Assembly (NCBI GenBank): GCA_047610385.1 | Contig: JBLGAC010000032.1 | Coordinates: 1 to 46,304 of the forward strand | Direction of reading: 5' to 3' | DNA length: 46,304 nt | Source: JBOCEF01 sp047610385 | GTDB lineage: Bacteria; Pseudomonadota; Alphaproteobacteria; Rhodobacterales; Rhodobacteraceae | Shown here: positions 31,287-39,870 of the stretch, one piece after another | How positions within the stretch are numbered: the stretch's first letter is position 1 | How the letters are laid out: every line of letters begins with the position of its first letter | Notes under the pieces: generated by a model | Seen by the model: only the letters and a program-made list of their open reading frames with translations | The model's database searches: none | What the model was told of the DNA's origin: nothing | Translations under genes and position numbers: made by a program

Positions 31287-32915
31287 TCACTCAGCCGGAA
31301 CAAAGGCATGACGGTCAGTCACAGCTTCTTTTGGCTCTCCCGCCGTGGCGGTCATCCACAGGTTCCATGCCATGATCAGCGCGCCAATCAGGAACAGCAA
31401 ACCACCCAGACCGCGGATCACATAGTAGGGATGCAGCACCGCAACCGTGTCGGCAAAGCTGTTCACCAAGAAGCCGAGGCTGTCATATTCGCGCCACATC
31501 AGACCCTGCGTGATGCCCGACACCCACATGGACGCCGCGTAAAGCACGATGCCGATGGTCGCCAACCAGAAGTGCCAGCTGACGGCGGCCAGCGAATAAA
31601 GCTCCTTCTTGCCCCACAGGCGCGGGGTCAGGAAGTAAAGCGCGCCGAAGGTGATCATGCCGTTCCAACCCAAGGCACCGGAATGCACATGGCCGATGGT
31701 CCAATCGGTGTAATGGCTCAGCGAGTTGACCGCTTTGATCGACATCATCGGACCTTCAAAGGTCGACATGCCGTAAAAGCCCACCGACACCACCAGCATC
31801 CGCATGACCGGATCGGTGCGCAGCTTGTCCCACGCGCCCGAAAGCGTCATCAGACCGTTGATCATGCCGCCCCAGCTGGGCATCCACAGCATGATTGAGA
31901 ACACCATGCCAAGCGTTTGCGCCCAGTCAGGCAGCGCGGTGTAATGCAGATGATGCGGACCGGCCCAGATATAAAGAAAGATCAGGGCCCAGAAGTGGAT
32001 GATCGACAGCTTATAGGAATAAATCGGACGCCCGGCTTGCTTGGGCACAAAGTAGTACATCATGCCAAGGAAGCCCGCAGTCAGGAAGAACCCGACAGCG
32101 TTGTGCCCATACCACCACTGCGTCAGCGCATCCTGCACGCCTGAGAACAGCGAATAGCTGGTGGACCCGTAGATCGACACCGGCACCGCGAGGTTGTTGA
32201 CGATGTGCAGCATGGCGATGGTCACGATGAACGCCAGGAAGAACCAGTTGGCCACGTAGATGTGGGGTTCTCTGCGCTTGATCAGCGTGCCCATGAACAC
32301 CAGCAGATAGCAGACCCAGACGATGGTCAGCCAGATGTCGATGTACCAGGTGGGCTCCGCGTATTCCTTGGACTGGGTGCCGCCGAGCACGTAGCCCGTC
32401 GCCGCCAGCACGATCATCAGCTGATAGCCCCAGAACACGAACCACGCGAGGTTCCCGCCCCACAGCCGCGCCGCGCAGGTGCGCTGCACGATGTAGAACG
32501 ACGTCGCGATCAGCGCGTTGCCCCCGAAGGCGAAGATCACCGCCGAGGTGTGCAAGGGCCGCAGCCGACCGAAGGTGGTCCACGGCAGATCCAAGTTCAG
32601 GACCGGGAACGCCAGCTGGAAGGCGATGTAGACGCCCGCCAGAAAGCCGATGCAGCCCCAGAACGTGGTCGCGATCACGCCCGCGCGGATCACGCCGTCC
32701 ATATATTCAATGGGCGCGTCGGCAATTCTTGCCGGCCGGGTTTCACCGATGCCCTTGAGGATCCATATGAAAAGTCCGGCGGCAACCGCCAGGACCGTGA
32801 GCGCGTTGACCTGATAGGCCAAATCGCGCGCGTTGCTCGCCCCGATGAACGCGAAAATCGCGATCAATGCGAGGACGATGAGTTTCGTTGCAGAAGCCAA
32901 CTTCCCCTCCGTCAT
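31287..32915 (-). CDS. ccoN: cbb3 oxidase catalytic subunit I CcoN
   Basis: Catalytic heme-copper subunit of the high-affinity cbb3 oxidase, 542 residues with about twelve to fourteen helices. It contains the low-spin heme b ligand region RPLHTSAVIFAFGGNAL, the CuB histidine HN in WWYGHNAVGFFLTAGFLG, the HH pair in AGPHHLHYTALPDW, and the final heme ligands in TDWTIGHVHSGALGWNG. The absence of the aa3-type Tyr in the HPEVY motif and the Tyr in the WYGHN region fit the C-type family. First gene of ccoNOQP, with an FNR-type box 69 bp upstream of the start. It reduces oxygen at low oxygen tension and pumps protons. Confidence 0.98.
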   Translation of the reverse strand: MTEGKLASATKLIVLALIAIFAFIGASNARDLAYQVNALTVLAVAAGLFIWILKGIGETRPARIADAPIEYMDGVIRAGVIATTFWGCIGFLAGVYIAFQLAFPVLNLDLPWTTFGRLRPLHTSAVIFAFGGNALIATSFYIVQRTCAARLWGGNLAWFVFWGYQLMIVLAATGYVLGGTQSKEYAEPTWYIDIWLTIVWVCYLLVFMGTLIKRREPHIYVANWFFLAFIVTIAMLHIVNNLAVPVSIYGSTSYSLFSGVQDALTQWWYGHNAVGFFLTAGFLGMMYYFVPKQAGRPIYSYKLSIIHFWALIFLYIWAGPHHLHYTALPDWAQTLGMVFSIMLWMPSWGGMINGLMTLSGAWDKLRTDPVMRMLVVSVGFYGMSTFEGPMMSIKAVNSLSHYTDWTIGHVHSGALGWNGMITFGALYFLTPRLWGKKELYSLAAVSWHFWLATIGIVLYAASMWVSGITQGLMWREYDSLGFLVNSFADTVAVLHPYYVIRGLGGLLFLIGALIMAWNLWMTATAGEPKEAVTDRHAFVPAE

Positions 32916-32983
32916 ACCAAAATGGTTTGCGCGGAATGGTTTCCGCTTGTCTGCCGCTATGGCTGCTCGGGGGTGTGGCGACC

Positions 32984-32997
32984 TTGATCCAAGTCAA
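32984..32997. promoter_or_regulatory. FNR-type box before ccoN
   Basis: TTGAT-CCAA-GTCAA matches the FNR/FnrL consensus with one change in the right half (G for A). It lies 69 bp upstream of the ccoN start, almost exactly the distance seen before ccoG. Activation by FnrL under low oxygen is the expected reading. Confidence 0.85.
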
Positions 32998-33080
32998 GCA
33001 ATCTTCGGAAAACACCCCGGCGCCCTGAATAAGTTCCGGCGTGCAAGCATTTTCGCAACGACATGCAGGGAGCAGGCCCC

Positions 33081-33104
33081 GATCTAGGCGCCGATCTAGG
33101 CGCC
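33081..33104. repeat. Tandem 12-bp duplication across a stop codon
   Basis: GATCTAGGCGCC is repeated exactly twice in tandem. On the minus strand the unit is GGCGCCTAGATC and carries the stop codon of the LysR gene, so a second in-frame TAG follows four codons after the first. It looks like a slippage duplication at the gene end. Confidence 0.8.
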
Positions 33105-33998
33105 TGTCTTGGCACCAAGGAACATTGGGCGCAGCGGGCGCACCGCGCCTTGCAGGAAACCGATCAGCAGGCGCACCCGCTCCGCCCGCGCCAGATCAGG
33201 ATGGGTCAGCGCCCAAATGTCGTGATAGGGCGTCGGCACGGGGGGCAGGCGCATCAGGCCCAAATCGCCCTCGCCCAAAAAACACGGCATCACCGCGGCG
33301 CCGAGGCCGCAGCGCGCTGCCTCAACCATCGCGGCCATGTCGTCGAACCGAAACGCGACGCGGGCGGGGTCAAACCCCGCGGCGGCCAATGCAACGCGCG
33401 TTGAGCCTGCGGCCGGGTTTTCCCAATGGGTGAAGCCAAGCCAATCCACCGGCGCCCCGTCCCACGCGGCCTCAGCCCAGCGAGGGGCGGCATAGGCGGC
33501 GCGGTTTTGGGGCGACAGCTTCACGCCCCACAGCGCCGGATCGGGGGCGGAACTGACCCTGAGCGCCACGTCAGCCTCACGCCGGTGCAGGTTCGCCAGA
33601 TCGTTCCCGGCCAGCACCGTCAGCGCCACCCCCGGATGGCGCGCCCGGAACCCGGCCAGCGCGGCGCACAGCGCGGGCCCCATCAGCACCGCAGGCACGG
33701 TCAACCGCACGGGTCCCGCGGGGGCCGCATCGCGCCCAGCCGCGACGCGCGACAGGGCAAGGGCGGCGTCCTCCATTACCTCAGCCGCCGCGATGGCATC
33801 ACGCCCGGACGCGGTGGGGACCAGCCCGCCCGCGGTGCGATCGAACAGCCGCGCGCCCAGCCGCGATTCAGCCGCCGCCACGCGCCGCGACACGGTGGCG
33901 TGGTTCACCCCCAGCGCCCGCGCCGCCGCTGCCAGCCCGCCCGCCCGCGCGGCGCCGAGCACGAATCGAAGATCGTCCCATTCACTCATGCTGCGCAT
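33096..33998 (-). CDS. LysR family transcriptional regulator
   Basis: LysR-type regulator of 300 residues (297 if it starts at the second ATG, 33989, which is equally likely; neither has a clear ribosome-binding site). The DNA-binding domain is at the N terminus: WDDLRFVLGAARAGGLAAAARALGVNHATVSRRVAAAESRLG. The HATVSRR recognition helix is typical of the subgroup regulating a divergent neighbour. The rest is the effector-binding domain. It is divergent from a DUF1330-like gene, with about 100 bp between the starts, and is its likely regulator. It lies downstream of the FNR box of ccoN but in the same direction, so it is not obviously linked to the oxidase. Confidence 0.88.
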   Translation of the reverse strand: MRSMSEWDDLRFVLGAARAGGLAAAARALGVNHATVSRRVAAAESRLGARLFDRTAGGLVPTASGRDAIAAAEVMEDAALALSRVAAGRDAAPAGPVRLTVPAVLMGPALCAALAGFRARHPGVALTVLAGNDLANLHRREADVALRVSSAPDPALWGVKLSPQNRAAYAAPRWAEAAWDGAPVDWLGFTHWENPAAGSTRVALAAAGFDPARVAFRFDDMAAMVEAARCGLGAAVMPCFLGEGDLGLMRLPPVPTPYHDIWALTHPDLARAERVRLLIGFLQGAVRPLRPMFLGAKTGA

Positions 33999-34098
33999 TT
34001 ATGCACAGGCAGCGTGCAGGTTTAAGGAATTCCGCACCGCCCCCGCGTATGACCACCTGTAAGCCAGACTAAATCCCGCCCCATTGACGGAGAGACTG

Positions 34099-34389
34099 AT
34101 GACCGTTCACGCGATCTTCCAGATGCAAATCGATACCCCCGAAAAGCTGGCCGAATATCGCCTCGTCGCCGCCGCAGCACTGGCGCGCCATGGCGGAGCA
34201 GTCATCGCCGCAAGCCCCGGCCCCAGCCCAATCGACCCCGGCGGCCGCCTGACCGACCCACCGGGCATGGTCGCCATTCTGACCTTCCCAACGCCTGAGG
34301 CCGCGCAGGCCTGGATCGCAGACCCCGAGATCAAAAACGCCCATGCGCTGCGCAACAGCGCCGGCATAGGCCAGGTATGGCTGCTCTGA
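34099..34389 (+). CDS. DUF1330-like small protein
   Basis: A 96-residue protein resembling the DUF1330 family, small dimeric alpha+beta barrel proteins of unknown function. Visible features are the N-terminal strand TVHAIFQMQIDTPEKLAEY, the central RHGGAVIAAS and the helix FPTPEAAQAWIADPEI. A TTG start 15 bp earlier is open in frame, but ATG 34099 with GGAGAG 6 bp upstream is better. It is divergent from the LysR gene and followed by a strong terminator, so it is a single-gene transcript. Confidence 0.7.
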   Translation: MTVHAIFQMQIDTPEKLAEYRLVAAAALARHGGAVIAASPGPSPIDPGGRLTDPPGMVAILTFPTPEAAQAWIADPEIKNAHALRNSAGIGQVWLL

Positions 34390-34409
34390 CCCCCCTGCCC
34401 CAAAATGCG

Positions 34410-34443
34410 AAAAGGCCCACGCAGGTGCCTGCGCGGGCCTTTT
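34410..34443. terminator. Bidirectional terminator between the DUF1330-like gene and fnrL
   Basis: A 14-bp stem, AAAAGGCCCACGCA against TGCGCGGGCCTTTT, with a 6-base loop; the one mismatch is a G-U pair in the minus-strand transcript. The plus strand continues into a run of T (tttttttt). It can end both the plus-strand gene ending at 34389 and the minus-strand fnrL ending at 34466. Confidence 0.85.
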
Positions 34444-34465
34444 TTTTACACGGGATGTCGGGTGT

Positions 34466-35233
34466 TCAGGCGATCATGCCGCCATCGCTGTCATCGCCCG
34501 CCACCTCCAGCAAGGCGTTGTAATTGGGGATCGTCAGATGCCGGGCGTCGCGCATGATGATCAGCTTTTCCTTCTTCAGGACGCTGATCTGGCGGCTTAC
34601 GGTTTCAATCGTCAGGCCCAGATAGTCGGCCATGTCTTCACGCGTCAGCGGCAAATCCAGCGACACGCCGTCCTCCAACGCCACCTGCCGCACCGCAGCG
34701 AGGCGCCGCGCGGCGATGGCAAAGAAGCTGGCGATCTTTTCCCTGGCGGTCTTGCGGCCGAGCAGCACCATCCATTCGCGGGCGCTGTCCAGTTCATCCA
34801 AGGTCATTTCCAGCAGCCGTTGCTCCAGCGCCGGGGTATCGTGCAGCAGGCTTTCAAAGCGGGAACGAGAGAAGATGCACAGCCGCACCTCAGACACCGC
34901 GATCGCGTCGAACGGCGCTTCGGGGCGCATGGGACGGCCGATGAAGTCAGACGGGAACAGCAGCCCCACCATCTGCCTGCGGCCATCGGCCATGATGCGC
35001 GACAGGCTCACGCAGCCTTCGAGCACGGAGCCGAGGAAATCAGTCTTCTCGCCCATGGCGACGATTTCTTCGCCGGGCCTGAAGGTGCGATAGCTTTTGG
35101 TGACGTTAAGGAACTCTAGCTCCTGCGGTCCGCAATATGAGCAAACCGCGCGATGCCTGATCGCGCAATCGGCGCATCTCGGGTGCGGGGTGCTTGAGAT
35201 GCGCGGCGATGGGGTCAAAAGGTTCGAAGCCAT
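34466..35233 (-). CDS. fnrL: Oxygen-sensing Crp/Fnr regulator FnrL
   Basis: Global anaerobic activator of 255 residues. The oxygen-labile 4Fe-4S cluster ligands are expected among Cys20, Cys23, Cys31 and Cys34 (CADC...CSYC) plus the internal Cys in SVLEGCVSLSR near residue 75. The cyclic-nucleotide-like barrel follows, then a C-terminal helix-turn-helix, LTREDMADYLGLTIETVSRQISVLKKE, whose E-x-x-S-R recognition residues match proteins that bind TTGAT-N4-ATCAA. It is divergent from hemN with an FNR-type box between them. It most likely controls ccoNOQP, ccoGHIS, hemN and perhaps itself. Confidence 0.95.
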   Translation of the reverse strand: MASNLLTPSPRISSTPHPRCADCAIRHRAVCSYCGPQELEFLNVTKSYRTFRPGEEIVAMGEKTDFLGSVLEGCVSLSRIMADGRRQMVGLLFPSDFIGRPMRPEAPFDAIAVSEVRLCIFSRSRFESLLHDTPALEQRLLEMTLDELDSAREWMVLLGRKTAREKIASFFAIAARRLAAVRQVALEDGVSLDLPLTREDMADYLGLTIETVSRQISVLKKEKLIIMRDARHLTIPNYNALLEVAGDDSDGGMIA

Positions 35234-35275
35234 TCAAATTCGCCTTTCCGTATTTGTTTCAATATCAGCCTCTGA

Positions 35276-35289
35276 TTGATTCAGGTCAA
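35276..35289. promoter_or_regulatory. FNR-type box between fnrL and hemN
   Basis: TTGAT-TCAG-GTCAA matches the FnrL consensus with one change in the right half, the same change as before ccoN. It is 35 bp upstream of the chosen hemN start and 43 bp upstream of fnrL. It could activate hemN and modulate fnrL. Its last base is the A of an in-frame ATG at 35289, an argument against that codon as the hemN start. Confidence 0.85.
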
Positions 35290-35324
35290 TGCGACAGTCG
35301 TGCAAAAGTTTCCAAATTTTTACC

Positions 35325-36674
35325 ATGAATTCACACTCGCTCATATTGGCATCGGCACCGCGTGCGCCGCGCTACGGCAGCTACCCAACCGCGCCGCATT
35401 TCACCGATGCGCTGGGCGCAGATACCCATGCCCGCTGGCTGAAAGCGGTGCCTCCGGGCCTGGCCTCGGTCTATGTTCATATTCCGTTCTGCACCTCATT
35501 GTGCTGGTTTTGCATCTGCCGCACCCAAGGCGTAAGCCGCGCCGAGCCGGTGCGCCGCTATCTGGCACATCTGGAGCAGGAGATTTCCCATGTCGGCGCG
35601 CATCTGCCGCAGGGCGTGGTCGTGGGCCGCATGCATTGGGGCGGCGGGTCGCCCAGCATCCTGTCAGCGGCACAGATCACGGCGCTTTTTGCCCGGCTGC
35701 GCGGCAGCTTCACGCTGGCCCCCGGCGCCGAATTTATCGTGGAGATCGACCCGCGCGACGCAACCGACGCACGGCTGGATGCCTTGGCCGCGGGGGGGCT
35801 GACCCGGGGCGCAATGACAGCCATCGATTGCAATCAGGGCGTGCAGCGGGCCATCAACCGCATGCAAGACTGGGCGCAGATCCAAAGCGCGGCAAAGGCG
35901 CTGCGCATACGCGGCGCGGCGGTGGACATCGACGCGCTTTATGGCCTGCCGCTGCAAACCGAGGCGAGCCTGCGCCGCACCATGCAAAGGATCATCGACC
36001 TGTCGCCCGACCAGATCGCGCTTTACGGCTATGTCCATGCGCCATGGATCGCGCAGCGTCAGCGCGCCATCCTCGCCGATGCGCTGCCGGGCGCCGCGGC
36101 GCGCAAGACACAGGCCGAAATTGCGCGTAAGATGTTGATCGGAATGGGTTATCTGCCCATCGGCATCGACCATTTCGCGCGGCCCGGCAGCGGTCTGGCG
36201 GTGGCTGCGGCCTCGGGCGGGCTTCGGCGTGGGTTTCAGGGCTATGTCGCGGATCCGTCCGAAATGCAGATCGGCCTCGGCGCATCGGCGATCAGCCGCT
36301 TTCCCGGCGGCTATGTGCAGAACGCCTGCGCCACCGCAAGCTATACGGCCGCGATCGCGGCGGGGACGTTGGCCACCACACGGGGCAAGGCGCTCAGCCT
36401 CGAAGACCGGGTGCGCGGCCATGTGATTGAACGGCTGCTCTGCAGTTTTTCCTTCGACGCGCAGGACATTATCGCCCAGTTCGGGGATTTTGCGCGACCA
36501 TGCCTCGACATTGCGGACGCGCTTTTGGCGGGCGAGGGCCACTTCTGGCTGTCGCCGATGCCCGGCGGTGGGTTTTCGATCCAGCCCAATGCGCGGGCGT
36601 GGACACGGCTGATCGCGTCGCGATTCGACGCCTATATGTCCGGAACAGACGCGCGCTGCAGCCGCCTGATCTGA
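35325..36674 (+). CDS. hemN: Oxygen-independent coproporphyrinogen III oxidase
   Basis: Radical-SAM enzyme that decarboxylates coproporphyrinogen III to protoporphyrinogen IX without oxygen, 449 residues. The cluster motif Cys56-x3-Cys60-x2-Cys63-x-Cys65 is in HIPFCTSLCWFCICRTQG. GGGSPSIL and the SAM-binding stretch FIVEIDPRD follow, then YGLPLQTEASLRRTM. The C-terminal domain (about 320-449) includes the HemN winged-helix region. I chose ATG 35325 rather than 35289 because the latter sits in the FNR-type box. Heme made this way would supply the cbb3 oxidase at low oxygen. It is divergent from fnrL. Confidence 0.93.
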   Translation: MNSHSLILASAPRAPRYGSYPTAPHFTDALGADTHARWLKAVPPGLASVYVHIPFCTSLCWFCICRTQGVSRAEPVRRYLAHLEQEISHVGAHLPQGVVVGRMHWGGGSPSILSAAQITALFARLRGSFTLAPGAEFIVEIDPRDATDARLDALAAGGLTRGAMTAIDCNQGVQRAINRMQDWAQIQSAAKALRIRGAAVDIDALYGLPLQTEASLRRTMQRIIDLSPDQIALYGYVHAPWIAQRQRAILADALPGAAARKTQAEIARKMLIGMGYLPIGIDHFARPGSGLAVAAASGGLRRGFQGYVADPSEMQIGLGASAISRFPGGYVQNACATASYTAAIAAGTLATTRGKALSLEDRVRGHVIERLLCSFSFDAQDIIAQFGDFARPCLDIADALLAGEGHFWLSPMPGGGFSIQPNARAWTRLIASRFDAYMSGTDARCSRLI

Positions 36675-36772
36675 GCGCCACAGACGACCAAATGCGTTTC
36701 CGCTCGATTCGGCGGAGCGTCCATTTCGCTTGCAGTGAACCCTTACATGACGTCTGGTTCCGCCGTGACTTG

Positions 36773-36797
36773 ATTCATACAACCTCCCTGTGTGAAT
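36773..36797. promoter_or_regulatory. Inverted repeat before the ArsR-type gene, candidate operator
   Basis: ATTCATACA and TGTGTGAAT form 9-bp inverted arms with one mismatch, separated by 7 bp, 30 bp before the start of the ArsR-type regulator. ATTC...GAAT ends resemble sites of SqrR/BigR-type persulfide sensors, although the reported SqrR core spacing is shorter. Autoregulation is inferred. Confidence 0.5.
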
Positions 36798-36826
36798 TGG
36801 TGGTCGCATTTATATAAGAGGCTCAA

Positions 36827-37183
36827 ATGAAGTTGGCCCCAAAGGATGAGACAAATATGCTCGGTGCGGCCGGAGATCCCGGCGAGATGGAAAAACTCCA
36901 TCGCAACGCCAGCGCCGCCAGCGCATTTTTGAAAGCCATGTCCCATGATGGCCGGCTGATGATCCTGTGCCACCTCGTCGCCGGTCCGCGCACCGCCGGA
37001 GAGCTTGAATCCATTGTGCCATTTCGCCAAGCAGCCGTGTCACAGCAGCTCGCGCGGCTGCGCCTTGAAGGCATGGTCCAGGCCAAGCGCGACGGCAAGC
37101 ACCTGCTCTATAGCTTGGCAGACCCGCGGGTGATCAAGCTGATCACGACGCTGCACGAAATCTTCTGCGCCGAAGAAGACTGA
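36827..37183 (+). CDS. ArsR-family regulator, SqrR/BigR-like persulfide sensor
   Basis: Winged-helix repressor of 118 residues. The recognition region is FRQAAVSQQLARLRLEGMVQAKRDGKHLLYSL. Two cysteines stand out: Cys48 in RLMILCHLVAGPRT and Cys114 in LHEIFCAEED. Their positions and spacing of 66 residues match the redox pair (Cys41/Cys107) of SqrR in Rhodobacter, which forms a tetrasulfide bridge with persulfide. No metal-binding CxC of the arsenic or cadmium sensors is present. It lies 152 bp after hemN on the same strand but has its own upstream inverted repeat. No sulfide:quinone reductase or persulfide dioxygenase is encoded in the window, so its targets are elsewhere. Confidence 0.8.
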   Translation: MKLAPKDETNMLGAAGDPGEMEKLHRNASAASAFLKAMSHDGRLMILCHLVAGPRTAGELESIVPFRQAAVSQQLARLRLEGMVQAKRDGKHLLYSLADPRVIKLITTLHEIFCAEED

Positions 37184-37331
37184 TCCGCCCCGCGCGCGGC
37201 GTCATACCGCGCTCGCGTTTTCGCGGGCGATGCGCAATAGTGCGCGTTGGAACGTATCAAGTACGGTAAACGCGGACGCGCGTGCGCCGGGTGGCCTGCG
37301 TCCTTGGGACGCGGAATGAAGGTGACTGCTG

Positions 37332-39584
37332 GTGGAAGATTTCCCCTCGGACCGATCGGGCGGCGCGCGCGCGCCCTCGCGCTCCAACGCTGCGGACGAC
37401 ATGATCCGCGAAGCAACGATGAAGCCGCAGGATGCCGACCTCGACATCGGGGCCATGCTGTCATCGCTGTGGCGGCAGAAGATCTTTGTCGGCGGGTTCG
37501 TGTTCATCGCAATGGTCGCGGCCACTTTCTATGTCTACTCGGTCACACCGATGTATCGTTCCACCGCGGTGGTAATGCTGGATCGGCGCGAAGAACAGGT
37601 GATCGACCTTCAAAGCGTGGTCTCCGGCCTGGGTGCCGATTTCCTGAGCATTCAGGCTGAGATTGAGGTGCTGCGGTCACGTTCACTTGCCGAACGGGTG
37701 GTGATCTCAGCCAAGCTGGAACAAGATCCGTTCTTCAACCCGCTGCTCGTGGTTGAAACTGCAGAGCCGAGCCTGTGGAACCCGATCAACATTCTGTTCA
37801 TGGGTCTGGATCTGTTCAAGGCGACGATCCGCGGCGTCGTGACCGAAGAACCCACGGTCACGTCCGAAGATCTTGACCCCACCTATTGGGTGCGCCAGCG
37901 CGCCATTGACACCCTGATCAGCAGTCTGATCGTGACGCCCATGGGCGACACCTATGTCTATGGGCTAACCATTGAGGTCGAAGACCCGACACAGGCCGCC
38001 TTTCTCGCCAACAAAGTGGCTGAGATGTATATTCTTGACCAGCTTGAGGTGAAATTCGAAGCGACCCAGCAGGCCACCAGCTGGCTTTCGGGCCGCGTTG
38101 CCGAATTGAAGGTCCAGCTTGAAGCGGCCGAAGCGGCGGTGGAAAATTTCACCTCCGACACCACGCTGATTTCCGAGGAGTCGCTTGCCGGCCTCAGCCG
38201 CCAGATCAAAGATCTGCGTGAGCGTGAGGGCGAGCTGCTGCGCCAGGCCGAAGATCTGGACGCGCGCGCCGCGTCGATCGTGACCCTGACCAAGACAAGC
38301 GATTTCCATGCGCTGGCGGAGGCGCTGTCCTCGCCGCGGCTGATCGGGCTGGCGTCTGACATCGCCGCGCTGACCGGCCAGACCGGCGCCGAGGCCCAGC
38401 GCACCGCGTTGGCCGCACGATTCGAGTCTGAAATGTCCCGCCAGGTCCAACGGCTGGAGCTAGAGCGTGAGCGCGCCCGCGGCCAAGCAGAGGCGGTGCG
38501 CACCACGATCACCGACCTTGAAGCGCAGTTCTCAGCCCAGTCCTTAGACCTCGTGGCACTGCGTCAGCTTCAGCGTGAGGCCGAGGCCAGCCGTCTGATC
38601 TACGAATACTTCCTCAACCGCATGAAGGAAACGTCGGTCCAGCAAGGCATCCACCAGGCCGACAGCCGGATCCTGTCGCAAGCCGTGATCTCGCTGCGCG
38701 CGAGCTATCCGCAAAAGACCTCCACAGTGTTGCTGGCGGCGATCTTTGGCGGTGTGATCGGGGCGCTGTTCGTGCTGATCCGCGATCAGCTCAACCGCTC
38801 ATTCCGCACCTCGGACGAATTGGAAAACGCGACCGGTCTGCCGGTGCTGGGCGCGATTCCGATCGCGCCCGTGCGCAAGCGCCGGGACCTGCTGGAATAC
38901 GCGGTGGCGAAATCATCCTCCGCCATGGTGGAGGCGATCCGCAACATGCGCACCGGCGTGCTGATGGCCAATGTTGACCGCACGCCGCAGGTGATCATGC
39001 TGACATCATCCCTGCCCAAAGAGGGCAAGACCACGACGTCGCTGCTGCTTGCGCAGAACGCCGCGGCGCTGGGCAAGTCGGTGCTGTTGATGGAATGCGA
39101 TCTGCGCCGCCGCACGTTCCGGTCCTATTTCCCCGAAAAACCCGCCGGGGGCCTGCTGTCGGTTCTGTCCGAAGCGATGACCTTCGACGAAGCCGTGCTG
39201 CATGATGAAGCCACCGGCTTGGACGTGCTGATGGGCGAGGAAACCAAGACCAACGCCGCGGACGTGTTCTCCTCACGGCGATTTGAGGCGTTCCTTGAAG
39301 AAATGCGCGGCCGCTACGACATGATTGTGATCGACACGCCGCCGGTGCTCGCGGTGCCTGACGCGCGGGTCATCGCGCCGCTGGTTGATGCTGTGCTGTA
39401 TTGCGTGCGCTGGAACGTGACCCACCGTGATCTGGTGCGCAACGGGTTGCAGATGTTCGGCCAGATCAAGGTGCGCGTCACCGGGCTAGCCCTGACGCAG
39501 GTCGATCAGCGCAAGCTGGCGAAGTATGGCTACGGCGGCTACAGCTATTATTATCGGTCGTCCAGCCGCTACTATCTGAATTGA
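37332..39584 (+). CDS. Exopolysaccharide chain-length/tyrosine autokinase (Wzc/ExoP-like BY-kinase)
   Basis: Inner-membrane co-polymerase and tyrosine kinase of 750 residues. The Wzz domain has helices near 55-72 and 475-495 flanking a long periplasmic coiled-coil region (about 235-440). The cytoplasmic kinase has Walker A SSLPKEGKTTTS near 558-570, Walker A' LLMECDLRRR near 585-595 and Walker B MIVIDTPPVL near 665-675. The tail YGYGGYSYYYRSSSRYYLN is a tyrosine cluster, the autophosphorylation site. The GTG start at 37332 gives the full length; ATG 37401 or 37419 are possible alternatives closer to the conserved part. No other polysaccharide gene lies in the window. The next genes are a phosphorelay pair. 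Confidence 0.88.
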   Translation: MEDFPSDRSGGARAPSRSNAADDMIREATMKPQDADLDIGAMLSSLWRQKIFVGGFVFIAMVAATFYVYSVTPMYRSTAVVMLDRREEQVIDLQSVVSGLGADFLSIQAEIEVLRSRSLAERVVISAKLEQDPFFNPLLVVETAEPSLWNPINILFMGLDLFKATIRGVVTEEPTVTSEDLDPTYWVRQRAIDTLISSLIVTPMGDTYVYGLTIEVEDPTQAAFLANKVAEMYILDQLEVKFEATQQATSWLSGRVAELKVQLEAAEAAVENFTSDTTLISEESLAGLSRQIKDLREREGELLRQAEDLDARAASIVTLTKTSDFHALAEALSSPRLIGLASDIAALTGQTGAEAQRTALAARFESEMSRQVQRLELERERARGQAEAVRTTITDLEAQFSAQSLDLVALRQLQREAEASRLIYEYFLNRMKETSVQQGIHQADSRILSQAVISLRASYPQKTSTVLLAAIFGGVIGALFVLIRDQLNRSFRTSDELENATGLPVLGAIPIAPVRKRRDLLEYAVAKSSSAMVEAIRNMRTGVLMANVDRTPQVIMLTSSLPKEGKTTTSLLLAQNAAALGKSVLLMECDLRRRTFRSYFPEKPAGGLLSVLSEAMTFDEAVLHDEATGLDVLMGEETKTNAADVFSSRRFEAFLEEMRGRYDMIVIDTPPVLAVPDARVIAPLVDAVLYCVRWNVTHRDLVRNGLQMFGQIKVRVTGLALTQVDQRKLAKYGYGGYSYYYRSSSRYYLN

Positions 39585-39870
39585 CGTAGCGTTCGGAAAG
39601 CGCCTTACTGGGTTTCAGATTGTCCACAATGCCGTTTCACAGTCCAACGAATACAAAAACTTGGCGTCCCCTGCCACAGTTGGGGGCGCCCTCCAACACG
39701 GCGCATCAGCCCGTTATTGCATGACATCACTGGGCTGCTTTGCTGCACTCCAGTTTCTTTTGCGTCTTCAAACTGTGCCAGCGTTTTTCGTTGTTTTTTT
39801 CGCGCGGCGCCTTTTTTTGGGCAGATGCGCGGCTCCTCAGAGAGAAGCGCATCCGCGCGGAACTGACCCG

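Noticed and set aside
39735..39760. GG-N10-GC spacing resembling a sigma-54 promoter before the REC-Hpt gene
   Set aside because: The flanking bases do not match the -24/-12 consensus beyond the GG and GC; such spacing is frequent by chance.
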